The translations under genes were made by a program, and so were the position numbers. Below are positions 17,723 to 25,760 of a stretch of 64,000 nt of DNA, in pieces; positions within the stretch are counted from its first letter, which is position 1, and each line of letters begins with the position of its first letter. The stretch comes from Ga0077536 sp035325705 (GTDB taxonomy: Bacteria; Pseudomonadota; Gammaproteobacteria; Ga0077536): positions 62,001 through 126,000 of the forward strand of contig DAOKZI010000001.1 of assembly GCA_035325705.1 (NCBI GenBank), given 5' to 3'. The notes beneath the pieces were generated by a model that was given only the letters and a program-made list of their open reading frames with translations, was not told the DNA's origin and ran no database searches.

Positions 17723-18271
17723 ATGGCGATGAAAAAAATGCGGCTCGACAAAGCGTTCACGCTGATCGAGCCAGGGCCGGTCGTGCTCGTGACGACGAAC
17801 GACGGCCGGCGGGACAACGTCATGACGATCTCGTGGACCATGGTCGTCGACTTCACGCCGCGCTTCGCAATGACGACCGGGCCGTGGAATTTCTCCTATG
17901 CCGCGCTTCGTAAATTCAAGGAATGCGTCGTCGCGATTCCGACTGTCGATCTGATCGGCAAAGTCGTCGGCATCGGGATCTGTTCGGGAAGCGAGACTGA
18001 CAAGTTCGAGAAGTTCAGGCTGACTCCTCTGCCGGGAAGATACGTCAGGCCGCCGTTGATCGAGGAATGCCTCGCCAATATCGAATGCAGGGTCGTCGAC
18101 ATCGTGAAGAGACACGATATCATCGTGCTCGAAGCCCTGGCCGCCTACTTCGATGCTACGCGCAAGGAAAAGCGGACCTTCCACGCCGTCGGCGATGGCA
18201 ATTTCATCGTGGACGGCCGCAAGCTGAACCGGCGGAACATGATGCGGCTGAAGCTACCGGCCGGCGTGTGA
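17723..18271 (+). CDS. flavin reductase-like (flavoredoxin-type) protein
   Basis: 182 residues from ATG 17723; an ATG at 17729 and upstream in-frame starts are alternatives. The split-barrel flavin reductase fold is suggested by PVVLVTTNDGRRDNVMTISW near the start, FTPRFAMTTGPWNFSY, ECVVAIPTVDLIGKVVGIG, and LANIECRVVDIVKRHDIIVL. Family members bind FMN and either reduce free flavin or act as electron carriers. It stands alone between two REP-A elements; a link to the luciferase-like oxidoreductase at 11906 is possible but only by enzymology. Confidence 0.8.
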   Translation: MAMKKMRLDKAFTLIEPGPVVLVTTNDGRRDNVMTISWTMVVDFTPRFAMTTGPWNFSYAALRKFKECVVAIPTVDLIGKVVGIGICSGSETDKFEKFRLTPLPGRYVRPPLIEECLANIECRVVDIVKRHDIIVLEALAAYFDATRKEKRTFHAVGDGNFIVDGRKLNRRNMMRLKLPAGV

Positions 18272-18323
18272 CGCGATTCGTCGCGTAAATCGGGACAGCC
18301 AGTCTCGTAAATCCGTTAAATTC

Positions 18324-18393
18324 GGGACACCCCCTCTTCGCTGTCCGATGCATGCTGCGGTACCGCGTCGACATTCGAAGGGTGGGTGTCCCC
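18324..18393. repeat. REP-A element
   Basis: Left arm GGGACACCCCCTCTTCG, core CGATGCATGCTGCGGTACCG, right arm CGAAGGGTGGGTGTCCCC. It lies between the flavin reductase and the DUF1326 gene. Confidence 0.85.
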
Positions 18394-18480
18394 GCTCACC
18401 GCTCCGCCCCGGCCGCACGATTGACAGACTACGAAGCCGGTGGCACAAGGAATCGACGCAAGCTCTGCCGGAGTACGCCG

Positions 18481-19125
18481 ATGAGCATTCCCGCCTGGCA
18501 CGTCCGCGGCGACTGGTTCGACGTCTGTAGCTGCAATATCCCCTGCCCCTGCGAATTTGCGCAGGCCCCTACGGACGACGCCTGCGAAGGCGTGCTCGCA
18601 TATCACGTGAACGAAGGACGCTACGGCGAGGTCGAGCTCGACGGCCTGAACGTCGTGATGGTGAGTGCGTTCACGGGCGATCTATGGGGCGGCACGGGGA
18701 AGGACTGGGAGGTCGGCATGTTCCTCGATGCGCGCGCCGATCCGGCCCAGCTAGCGGCGCTCGAGACCATCTGGAGCGGACAGGCCGGCGGTTGGATGCG
18801 CAGCATGGCACGGATGATCCAGCGCGTGCGCGGCAAGACGATTGCCGCAATCGATTTCGAGCTCGACGGCGCCCTCGCGCACTGGCGCGTCACGATCCCC
18901 GGCCAGGTGCGCGCAGGCGCAGCGGCACTGACCGGCCCCACTGCCGATCCCACGCGCCGCGTGCAGACGATCAACCCGCCGGGCAGCGAAGTCGGACCGT
19001 CCGGCAAGGTCGCGACCTGGGGCAGCAGCACGGAGGCCTACTGGAATGCGTTCGGCTTTGCGCAGAACTATCTCGCGGGCCGCTCCAGCAAGCACCTGCC
19101 GTTCGAGTGGAGCGGGCCCGATTAG
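18481..19125 (+). CDS. DUF1326 domain-containing protein
   Basis: 214 residues. The family hallmark is an N-terminal cysteine cluster after a conserved Trp: WHVRGDWFDVCSCNIPCPCE, which looks metal-binding. The rest (GDLWGGTGKDWEVGMFLD and the C-terminal NAFGFAQNYLAGRSSKHLPF) also fits. The function of DUF1326 proteins is unknown. The neighbour downstream is a DUF2182 membrane protein; the two families are commonly adjacent, suggesting a shared metal-related or membrane process. ATG 18481 fits the domain start. Confidence 0.85.
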   Translation: MSIPAWHVRGDWFDVCSCNIPCPCEFAQAPTDDACEGVLAYHVNEGRYGEVELDGLNVVMVSAFTGDLWGGTGKDWEVGMFLDARADPAQLAALETIWSGQAGGWMRSMARMIQRVRGKTIAAIDFELDGALAHWRVTIPGQVRAGAAALTGPTADPTRRVQTINPPGSEVGPSGKVATWGSSTEAYWNAFGFAQNYLAGRSSKHLPFEWSGPD

Positions 19126-19156
19126 CTGGCCGCGCAGCGCCGCCGCGCGGCGGCCC

Positions 19157-19912
19157 GTGCAGTTGCTCGCCCTGCTCCTCATCGCGATGCTCGCGGCGTG
19201 GATCATCGCCGCGCGCAGCATGGACGGCATGGACGCAGGCCCCGGCACGCCGCTCGGGCCTTTCTGGGGCTTCATCGGCAGTTGGATCCTGATGCTGTCC
19301 GCGATGATGCTGCCGGCCGAATGGCGCTTCACGCTCGCCTATGTCCGTTACGCCCGCGACGAGCCATCTTCGTCTTCGCTCACCGTCAGGCTTGCGGCGT
19401 TCATCGGCGGCTATCTGCTGGTATGGAGCGGCTACGGCGCGATCGCGTGGCTGCTCGACGCGCTGTTGCGCGCGCTCGCGCCCGCCGCGCTCGCATGGGA
19501 CGCCCACGGGCGGCACGCGGCGGGCGCCGTCGTGACGGCCGCGGGCCTGTTCCAGTTCTCGCCCTGGAAGCGCGCCTGCCTCACGCACTGCATCTCACCG
19601 TTCGGCTTCTTCATGCGGCACTGGCACGCGGGGCTGGCCGGGGCGACGCGGCTGGGCGCGACGCATGGGCTGTATTGCCTCGGCTGCTGCTGGGCGCTGA
19701 TGGCGATGATGTTCGCCGTCGGCGTGATGAGCCTGTACTGGATGACGCTGCTGGCCGTCGCGATGTTCGTCGAGAAGACCGCTCCCGCAAGATGGCGGCT
19801 CTCGGCGCTCATCGGCTGGGCGCTGCTCGCGCTCGGCCTATGGATCGCATGCGATCCCGCAAACGTACCCGGCCTGACGCTACCGCGCGGCGTAATCCAT
19901 CACGCGCATTAG
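19157..19912 (+). CDS. DUF2182 predicted metal-binding membrane protein
   Basis: About 251 residues from GTG 19157. The start is uncertain; the frame stays open back into the DUF1326 gene and an ATG at 19046 would overlap it. Six or so helices are visible, with family stretches WILMLSAMMLPAEWR, LFQFSPWKRACLTHCISPFG (cysteine and histidine, possible ligands), and THGLYCLGCCWALMAMMFAV. It is predicted to be an inner-membrane protein working with the DUF1326 protein just upstream. The molecular function is unknown. Confidence 0.82.
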   Translation: MQLLALLLIAMLAAWIIAARSMDGMDAGPGTPLGPFWGFIGSWILMLSAMMLPAEWRFTLAYVRYARDEPSSSSLTVRLAAFIGGYLLVWSGYGAIAWLLDALLRALAPAALAWDAHGRHAAGAVVTAAGLFQFSPWKRACLTHCISPFGFFMRHWHAGLAGATRLGATHGLYCLGCCWALMAMMFAVGVMSLYWMTLLAVAMFVEKTAPARWRLSALIGWALLALGLWIACDPANVPGLTLPRGVIHHAH

Positions 19913-19955
19913 CACGCGAGCCTCGTAGCCCGAGCCGACGCGGTAAATTTAATCT

Positions 19956-20162
19956 GGGACACCGACCCTTCGCCGTCACGCGCTAGGCGATGCACGCTGC
20001 GGTACGGTGCCGGCATCGAGCGATGGGTGTCCCCGCTTGCCCGCTGCTCTCCGGTGAGTGGGTGAGTGGGTGTCCCCGCTTTTCTCTCCCACCCTTCACC
20101 GTCACGCGCTATGCGATGCACGCTGCGGTACGGCACCGGCGTCGAGCGATGGGTGTCCCCGC
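19956..20162. repeat. two REP-A elements in tandem
   Basis: Element 1 (19956-20034) has a degenerate left arm GGGACACCGACCCTTCG, core CGATGCACGCTGCGGTACGG and right arm GATGGGTGTCCCC. Element 2 (about 20066-20162) has GTGGGTGTCCCC on the left, the same core and GATGGGTGTCCCC on the right. The last copy ends 8 bp from the AraC-type gene's stop. A worn REP-B start (CGTAGCCCGAG) is at 19924. Confidence 0.8.
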
Positions 20163-20169
20163 TCGCCGC

Positions 20170-21258
20170 TCACTGCGCGCCGCAGATGCGCAGCGCGCGT
20201 CGATAGTCGCGCGGCGACTGGCCGGTCCAGCCTTTGAAAGCGTGCGAAAAGGCGATCGGATCCTCGAAGCCGAGCTGCCAGGCGATTTCGTCGATCTGGA
20301 CGTGCCCGCGCCGCATCAGTCGGCGTGCCTGCTCGAAGCGCACTTCGCGCAGCAGCTCGCTGAACGAGGTGCGCGCGGCGGTGAGGCGCCGCTGCAAAGT
20401 GCGTTCGGTCACGCACAGCGCCGCCGCCAGCGCGGCCAGCGACGGCATCGGCACCATGCTGCGCAGCCGGCTGCGGACCACGTCGGTGTAATCGAGCGCA
20501 ACGAGCAAGCCCTCGCTCATGCGGCGGCACTGATCGTCGTAGTAACGAAAGGACGCCGGATCGGCCTGCGGCGGCCTTCGCTGCCACACGTCCGCCGCGA
20601 AGCGCAGCTCGTTGGCGCTCGCTCCAAACTCGACCGCGCAGCCGAAGAAGCTTTCATAGGGCCGCCGATCCATCGGTGCCGGGTGCCGGAAGCGCACGTG
20701 CAGCGGTGGACAGCTCGTACCGAGCATGTCGCGCAGCAGAGTCACGGTGCAGGCGAGGTCCCGTTCGACATAGAAGCGCAGTCCCGCGCTGGCCGCCTCG
20801 TGCGGTTCGAGCTGCAGCGTCGCGTCCTTGCCGTCGCGCCGCAACGCGCAGTGGCACATGCCCCAGGACAGCATCGGATAGCGCAACAGCGTGCGCAGGA
20901 GATCGCGCACCGTCGGCGCCGACGCCGCGGCGAGACCGAGCACGCCGAAATTCACCATGTGGTAGCGCTGGCCGACGATGAGACCGGCATCCGGGCGCTC
21001 GAGCTGCGCGAGCGCCGCCGCGATGAAGCTCGTCTCCTGCGCGATCCGGATGCGGTAGGTGGGATCCTCGAGGGCGAAGGGCGGAATGTCGGCCGTGGCC
21101 AGCAGCGGCGCGGTCGGATGGCCGGCGTCGTTCAACACCTGGATCAGCGGCATCAAACCATGGGCCAGGCGTACCGGCGCGGCAAGCGTATTGCCGACGA
21201 TGAAATGCGGGGATGCCGCGCGCTCGCGTGTCCTGCTCTGGTACGCCGCTCCATTCAT
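20170..21258 (-). CDS. AraC-family transcriptional regulator (OruR/ArgR-like, arabinose-binding-type N-terminus)
   Basis: 362 residues from ATG 21258; an open extension upstream runs into a repeat and was not used. The N-terminal 230 residues match the variable ligand domain found in OruR/PF12625-type regulators (LAAPVRLAHGLMPLIQVLND; YHMVNFGVLGLAAASAPTVRD). The C-terminus has the AraC helix-turn-helix pair: SLAALAAALCVTERTLQRRL and IDEIAWQLGFEDPIAFSHAF, then GQSPRDYRR. It lies downstream of, and on the same strand as, the MaoC/thiolase operon; control of that operon is possible but an IclR gene is the better candidate. Confidence 0.88.
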   Translation of the reverse strand: MNGAAYQSRTRERAASPHFIVGNTLAAPVRLAHGLMPLIQVLNDAGHPTAPLLATADIPPFALEDPTYRIRIAQETSFIAAALAQLERPDAGLIVGQRYHMVNFGVLGLAAASAPTVRDLLRTLLRYPMLSWGMCHCALRRDGKDATLQLEPHEAASAGLRFYVERDLACTVTLLRDMLGTSCPPLHVRFRHPAPMDRRPYESFFGCAVEFGASANELRFAADVWQRRPPQADPASFRYYDDQCRRMSEGLLVALDYTDVVRSRLRSMVPMPSLAALAAALCVTERTLQRRLTAARTSFSELLREVRFEQARRLMRRGHVQIDEIAWQLGFEDPIAFSHAFKGWTGQSPRDYRRALRICGAQ

Positions 21259-21345
21259 TGCCTCTCTCCCGTCGCGCAAGGCCTCACGCGTTCCGATCAC
21301 TCTCTCCGCCGCCTTCGCCAGCCACGCACACCGATTCTGCAGTCG

Positions 21346-21415
21346 AGGACACCCACCATCCGCCATTCGATGCATGCGGCGGTGGCGCGCCGACGCCGAA
21401 GCTCGGATATGCTCG
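21346..21415. repeat. partial REP-A element
   Basis: One arm (AGGACACCCACCATCCGCC) and a decayed core (CGATGCATGCGGCGG) are visible; the right arm is lost. It lies in the 243-bp gap between the MaoC gene and the AraC-type regulator. Confidence 0.6.
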
Positions 21416-21501
21416 TTCAGCCGCTCGACTTCCCATGGCAGCGCAACCGGCAACTCCGCGGCGCGCCGTCGTTGTGACCTCGAACCGTCTCGCCGCCGCG
21501 C

Positions 21502-21888
21502 TCATACCGGCTCCTTCACGGGCAGCAGACGGGCCGTGCCGGTGACGCGATCCGCACCGTCGTCACCGCGCACCCACACGGTGTAGCAATCGACCTCGCC
21601 TTCCTGCAGTTCGCCGCCGGCGTGAATGGTCTCGCCCACGCGCACCGGCTGGACGAACCGCACGTCCAGTGCAATGCGCTCCGGCTCGAGGGCACCGAAG
21701 CTGCGAAATAGCGATTGCCACAGCAGGCAGATCGACATCGTGCCGTGAGCAATGCAGCCGCCCATCGGCGTACGAGCGGCAAACGCCGGATCGATGTGGA
21801 GGGGATTGAAGTCCTCGGTCAGCCTGCCATAGGCGAGGACGATCTCCGGGGTGGCCGTCAGCGCGACGGAGCGCAGCGCGGTGCTCAT
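21502..21888 (-). CDS. MaoC-like (hotdog) dehydratase
   Basis: 128 residues. The R-hydratase signature is clear: YGRLTEDFNPLHIDPAFAAR followed by GGCIAHGTM, carrying the Asp and His that activate water for addition to an enoyl-CoA. It is the last gene of the operon that begins with the acyl-CoA dehydrogenase, and starts 2 nt after the stop of another MaoC-type gene. Paired MaoC-fold proteins often form a heteromeric hydratase in degradation of bulky acyl-CoAs such as steroid side chains; here this one has the catalytic residues. ATG 21888 was chosen over upstream in-frame starts because it follows the neighbour's stop. Confidence 0.87.
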   Translation of the reverse strand: MSTALRSVALTATPEIVLAYGRLTEDFNPLHIDPAFAARTPMGGCIAHGTMSICLLWQSLFRSFGALEPERIALDVRFVQPVRVGETIHAGGELQEGEVDCYTVWVRGDDGADRVTGTARLLPVKEPV

Positions 21889-21890
21889 GT

Positions 21891-22280
21891 TCAGGCAGCC
21901 CAAATCAAAGTAAGGATCCCGCTGTACACGGGACGGCCGCCGGCGCCGCTGCCGCGCACCTCGAGCTCGACGTAACGGCGTCCGCGCCTGAGCTCCTTGG
22001 ACAGGCATCGAACTACCGTCCGGATGAATTCACCCGGCTGCGGCATCGCTTCCAAGGTGAAGCGCTGGCGCGCGTGCACGTTGCCCGGTGGGCGCGGTGT
22101 CACCGCGCCGAAGTAGCCCCGCATCATCATGGCGACCGCGACGCCGGCCGCCTCGGCCGGGCCCTCGTCTTCGCCGAAAATGTTCCGCCACGCCTGCGAC
22201 AATTCATCTCCGAAGCGCTGCGTGCCCTCTCCGAGCGCTGCCCCAGGCTGAAAATCTTCCCAGCGGATCGGCTGGCTCAT
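21891..22280 (-). CDS. MaoC-like hotdog-fold protein (probable non-catalytic partner)
   Basis: 129 residues. The start IRWEDFQPGAALGEGTQRFG and the strand YVELEVRGSGAGGRPVYSGI resemble MaoC/FAS1-type hotdog proteins, but the Asp-x4-His active-site pattern of the next gene's product is not evident, so it may be the structural half of a heterodimeric hydratase. Its ATG (22280) overlaps the stop of the DUF35 gene by four bases (ATGA), indicating coupling. Confidence 0.72.
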   Translation of the reverse strand: MSQPIRWEDFQPGAALGEGTQRFGDELSQAWRNIFGEDEGPAEAAGVAVAMMMRGYFGAVTPRPPGNVHARQRFTLEAMPQPGEFIRTVVRCLSKELRRGRRYVELEVRGSGAGGRPVYSGILTLIWAA

Positions 22281-22675
22281 GCGCATATTTCCGCGTGCGG
22301 CAAAGCCACGCCTTCGACGTCGCGGAAACCGATGCGCACGCGCGCACCGATGGACACCGGCGCAGCGGCGCCGCCGGCGACGTTGCTCATGAGCCGGAAT
22401 CCTTCTTCCATATCGATGAGCGCGATCACGTAGGGCAGCTCCTCGCGGAAGGCCGGCGTAGGCGCGCGATGCACCGTGGTGTAGCTCAGCACATGGCCAT
22501 AGCCGGCGCTGTCGCGCCACGCCAGCTCGCGGCTATGGCACGCGGTGCACAGCGAGCGCGGAATCAACTGCACGGCGCCGCAGCGCGTGCACGACTGGTA
22601 GCGCAAGACGCCCCTTGCGCACCCGTCCCAGAACGGCTTCGTCTCCGCGGTGGCGCGTGGCAAGGGACGTGTCAT
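22277..22675 (-). CDS. Zn-ribbon / OB-fold (DUF35) protein, thiolase partner
   Basis: 132 residues. An N-terminal helix (KPFWDGCARGVLRYQSC) leads into a rubredoxin-like zinc ribbon with C-x2-C...C-x2-C (CTRCGAVQLIPRSLCTAC), followed by an OB fold (GHVLSYTTVHRAPTPAFREE; IGARVRIGF). DUF35 proteins bind acyl-CoA and team with thiolase-like enzymes (Ltp2-type aldolases or thiolases). The gene lies directly after the thiolase gene (start 22675, thiolase stop 22676), which supports that partnership. Confidence 0.87.
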   Translation of the reverse strand: MTRPLPRATAETKPFWDGCARGVLRYQSCTRCGAVQLIPRSLCTACHSRELAWRDSAGYGHVLSYTTVHRAPTPAFREELPYVIALIDMEEGFRLMSNVAGGAAAPVSIGARVRIGFRDVEGVALPHAEICA

Positions 22676-23830
22676 TCAGTGAACGCCTAGGACGAGCGAG
22701 CAATGAGCCGAGAGGATGCCGCCGTCGCCATGGACGAATGCGAGCTTCGCGTCTTTCACTTGGCGCGCGCCGGCGCGGCCCCGCAGTTGGTGGACGGCTT
22801 CGACGGCGTGGAACATGCCGCCCGCGGCGCCGGAATGCCCATACGACAGCAGGCCGCCGTGGGTGTTGCACGGCAGCCGGCCGCCCAGGCCCAGCTCGCC
22901 GTGCACGGCGGCGAGCCCGGCCTCGCCTCGTTCGAAAAAGCCGATCGATTCCAGCTCGATGGCGAGCGTGATCGTGAAGGAGTCATAGATCTCTGCGACG
23001 TCGATGTCGCAGGCCGCCACGCCCGCGCGCTCGAAGGCCGCCTTCGAGGACGCCTTGCAGCCGAAATCGGTGAGGCTCGGCGCCGCGACGAGGTGCTCGT
23101 GCGTGTGACCCTGCCCGCCGCCGAGGATCTCCACCGGCACGCCGCGGCAGTCGCGCGCGGCCGCCCTGCTGCTGATCACCAGCGCAGCGCCACCGTCGGA
23201 GACGAGGCAGCAGTCCAGCATGCGCAGCGGCGAGGCGATCTCCTTGGAAGCCAGCACCTGAGCCACCGTGACGGGCTCGCGCTTGTGCGCCTTCGGGTGC
23301 CGCCCGGCGTGGCGGCGCTGCTCGACGGCGATCGCGGCTAGCTGCTCCGAGGTGACGCCCGTTTCATGCATGTAGCGACGTGCGACCAGGGCATAGGAGG
23401 CGGGGACGCTGATGCCGAAAGGCCGCTCGAATTGCGGATGACCGACCTCGACCAGCGCAGCCATGGCACCGTCGCGCGACATGCCCGTGAGGCGGTTGTC
23501 GCCGGTGACCACCAGTACGTGGCGGCATTGCCCACTGGCGACCAGGGCGGCCGACTGCATGATCATGATGCAGGCGCTCGCGCCGCCTGCCTGGAGGGCG
23601 GCACAGTGGCGCGGGTGAATCCCCAGCGATTCGCAGAACACCGAGCCGAGCATCAGATGCGGCTCGGTGAACGAATAGGCGCACAGCACGCCGTCGATGT
23701 CCGCCAAATCGAGACCGGCATCGGCGACGGCGCCCAGCGCCGCTTCCGCGTGCAGGCCCATGCAACTGCTGCCCGGCAACTCACCGATCGCCGTGTCATA
23801 GGCGCCCGTGATGAACGCCTCCATCGTCAT
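22676..23830 (-). CDS. thiolase-family protein (SCP-x/Ltp-type)
   Basis: 384 residues, typical for lipid-transfer-protein-type thiolases. Visible motifs: AGGASACIMIMQSAALVASG, where the nucleophile cysteine of classical thiolases would lie; VSDGGAALVISS; DVAEIYDSFTITLAIELE; and NTHGGLLSYGHSGAAGGM with the conserved His-Gly-Gly. With the DUF35 protein it should cleave a beta-keto- or beta-hydroxyacyl-CoA (thiolysis or retro-aldol). ATG 23830 has an AGGTAGGAA ribosome site and overlaps the stop of a 39-codon ORF by four bases. Confidence 0.88.
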   Translation of the reverse strand: MTMEAFITGAYDTAIGELPGSSCMGLHAEAALGAVADAGLDLADIDGVLCAYSFTEPHLMLGSVFCESLGIHPRHCAALQAGGASACIMIMQSAALVASGQCRHVLVVTGDNRLTGMSRDGAMAALVEVGHPQFERPFGISVPASYALVARRYMHETGVTSEQLAAIAVEQRRHAGRHPKAHKREPVTVAQVLASKEIASPLRMLDCCLVSDGGAALVISSRAAARDCRGVPVEILGGGQGHTHEHLVAAPSLTDFGCKASSKAAFERAGVAACDIDVAEIYDSFTITLAIELESIGFFERGEAGLAAVHGELGLGGRLPCNTHGGLLSYGHSGAAGGMFHAVEAVHQLRGRAGARQVKDAKLAFVHGDGGILSAHCSLVLGVH

Positions 23831-23946
23831 TTCCTACCTCTCCGGAATCGGAGCGGTCGCCGGTCGAGGGTGAACGAGCGATCGAGGGCGTTCTTCGCGA
23901 TGATGCGGGCAATCGGCGTCGCGCCACGGCGCTCGCGCTCGCTCAT
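23827..23946 (-). CDS. 39-codon ORF coupled between acyl-CoA dehydrogenase and thiolase genes
   Basis: It encodes a very basic 39-residue product (starts MSERERRGATPIARIIAKN, ends RRGRK). It is unrecognised. What supports it is placement: its ATG (23946) overlaps the dehydrogenase stop by four bases and its stop overlaps the thiolase ATG by four bases, the same ATGA junction used elsewhere in this operon. It may be a real microprotein, a relay that keeps ribosomes coupled across the 112-bp gap, or a remnant of a lost gene. Confidence 0.45.
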   Translation of the reverse strand: MSERERRGATPIARIIAKNALDRSFTLDRRPLRFRRGRK

Positions 23947-25091
23947 GGCTTGAACCCCAAGCTGCGCGCGATGATGTTGCGCTGGACCTCGCTCGTGCCT
24001 TCTCCGATCACGTAGACCAAGGCATCGCGGTGGATGCGCCCGACCGGGTACTCGCGCATGATGCCCGCGCCGCCATGGATGCGGATCGCCTGCTCGCTGA
24101 CCGCCACGGCCGTCTCGGAGGCTATCAGCTTCACGCGCGACGCCGTGCCGGCATCGAGCGTGCCCTGGTCGACGCGCCAAGCGCCGTAGTAGACCAACCA
24201 CTTGGCCGCCTCGATGCTCGCCGACATGTCGGCGAGCTTGTGCGCGATCGCCTGGTAGTCGCCCACTCGCTTGCCCGCGACCAGGCGATCTTCCGCAAAG
24301 CGCTTGGCCGCATCGAACGCGGCGCGCGCCATTCCCACCGCGTTGGCGGCCACGCCGACGCGGTTTTCGCTCAGCGATTCCAGGATCACCGGATAGGTGC
24401 CCGTGCGCTCGCCCAGCAGACAGTCGTCCGGCACGGAGACGTCCGTGAGGTGGATCAGCGCGGTTTCAGACGCGCGGATGCCTTCCTTGCGCAGCTTGTG
24501 GATCTCGAAGCCGGCACGCGGCAATTCGACGATGAACAGGCTGATGGATGCCGGGCTCAGCGCGGCATCGGTGCGCGCAGCCACCAGCAGGAAGTCGGCA
24601 ATGGGCGCATTGGTGATGTAGAGCTTGCTGCCGTTGAGCTTCCAGCCGCCGGGCACGCGCTCGGCGCGCGTTTTCATTGCGCGCACGTTCGAGCCGCCGT
24701 CGGGCTCGCTCAGCCCGAATCCGGCAATCATGTCGCCCATCACGGCCGGCACGAAAAAGCGCCGCCGCTGCTCGGGCGTGCCCGCTTTCCAGATCGGCCA
24801 GATGCCCAGGTGCGTGTGCGCAGACCAGGACGAGGCGAAAGCCTGGCTCATGTAACTGAGCTCTTCGCGCACGATGCAGTCGCTGATCTTGTCCAGCCCG
24901 CTGCCGCCGTCTTCTTCGGGATAGCGCACCCCCAAAAGCCCCAACTCACCCCAGCGCTTGAAGACCTCGCGGGGGAAGCTTTCGTTTTCTTCGGCGTCGA
25001 GTACCAGAGGGGCCAGCTCTTCCTGACATAGGCGGCGAACGGTATCGCGCACCGATTCGTGCTCTGCGGAGAAGGAAAAGTCGAGGCTCAT
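23943..25091 (-). CDS. acyl-CoA dehydrogenase
   Basis: 382 residues, the family's standard size. N-terminal helical domain; FAD-site stretch IAGFGLSEPDGGSNVRAMKT followed by LNGSKLYITNAPIADFLLVA in the beta domain; and C-terminal QAIRIHGGAGIMREYPVGRI with VYVIGEGTSEVQRNIIA. In the region of the catalytic base the conserved YVIGEG-T-x-E-V-Q motif is intact. It should introduce the alpha-beta double bond that the downstream MaoC proteins hydrate. It is the first gene of the operon; a palindromic AT-rich site 57 bp upstream and a divergent IclR gene suggest control. Confidence 0.92.
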   Translation of the reverse strand: MSLDFSFSAEHESVRDTVRRLCQEELAPLVLDAEENESFPREVFKRWGELGLLGVRYPEEDGGSGLDKISDCIVREELSYMSQAFASSWSAHTHLGIWPIWKAGTPEQRRRFFVPAVMGDMIAGFGLSEPDGGSNVRAMKTRAERVPGGWKLNGSKLYITNAPIADFLLVAARTDAALSPASISLFIVELPRAGFEIHKLRKEGIRASETALIHLTDVSVPDDCLLGERTGTYPVILESLSENRVGVAANAVGMARAAFDAAKRFAEDRLVAGKRVGDYQAIAHKLADMSASIEAAKWLVYYGAWRVDQGTLDAGTASRVKLIASETAVAVSEQAIRIHGGAGIMREYPVGRIHRDALVYVIGEGTSEVQRNIIARSLGFKP

Positions 25092-25147
25092 GGCGGCGCT
25101 TCGGGTTCTTTCCTCGCCCGAACGGGCGTTCGATTCTTGATATGGAA

Positions 25148-25168
25148 TATTTTTCTGTATAGAAAATA
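25148..25168. promoter_or_regulatory. AT-rich inverted repeat, candidate IclR-type operator
   Basis: TATTTTTC-TGTATA-GAAAATA is an almost perfect inverted repeat (one extra T in the left arm) in very G+C-rich surroundings, 57-77 bp upstream of the acyl-CoA dehydrogenase start. Its position fits a promoter/operator for the operon, and the divergent IclR-family regulator is the obvious candidate to bind it. Confidence 0.5.
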
Positions 25169-25760
25169 AAAGGGATGGACCGGCCTGTCAACGTCGGCGG
25201 GCGATCGGCCGCAAAAAGACCCATTTCAGATGGGCCTCGAAGTTCCCAGGGCGCCGGCCGTGCAAGGTCGTGCGCCCGAGCAGCCAATCGCCCGGATTTA
25301 CGGCGAAGCGCTTTCCGCTGCGGCCGTTGCTGGGGTATCGCTGGTGAGCTCGGCGATGTGGAGAGCAGCGCGGAAATGGCGCATCGGCCTCGTGCATCGA
25401 GATCGAGCGTCAGCATGGAGCGGCGGGTGCTCTCACGCACGCGCTCTCGCGCATGAGCGGCGCTTCGTGCGTTCCATAAACGACGAAAGAGCGCTTCGTG
25501 GTCGCTTCTTCGCTCGACGGCGTTTTGGACGCGATGAAGCGCACCGCGCTCGGCATCGCCGGGCCTCGCTGATCGGCCGCGGTATCTCCGTTACACTGCT
25601 TATCAGGGGGTGGGGATCTGCCGGTTGAGCATCGGTTTGCAATCGATCCGATCGATCGATTCCACCCGCGCTTCCTCTCTGGGCTGCATTTTCGCTCCGC
25701 TGTTCGGGCTGGGCGCGGTGCGCGAGACGTTCGTCGGAGGTCGCTGGGGAATTGGGCGAA
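25169..25760. other. long gap between the divergent operon and the IclR gene
   Basis: About 590 bp with no convincing gene; open frames here have no recognisable protein features. A run of overlapping GATC/GATCGAT sites lies at 25645-25660. No REP element is present, unlike most other gaps of this size. Confidence 0.5.
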
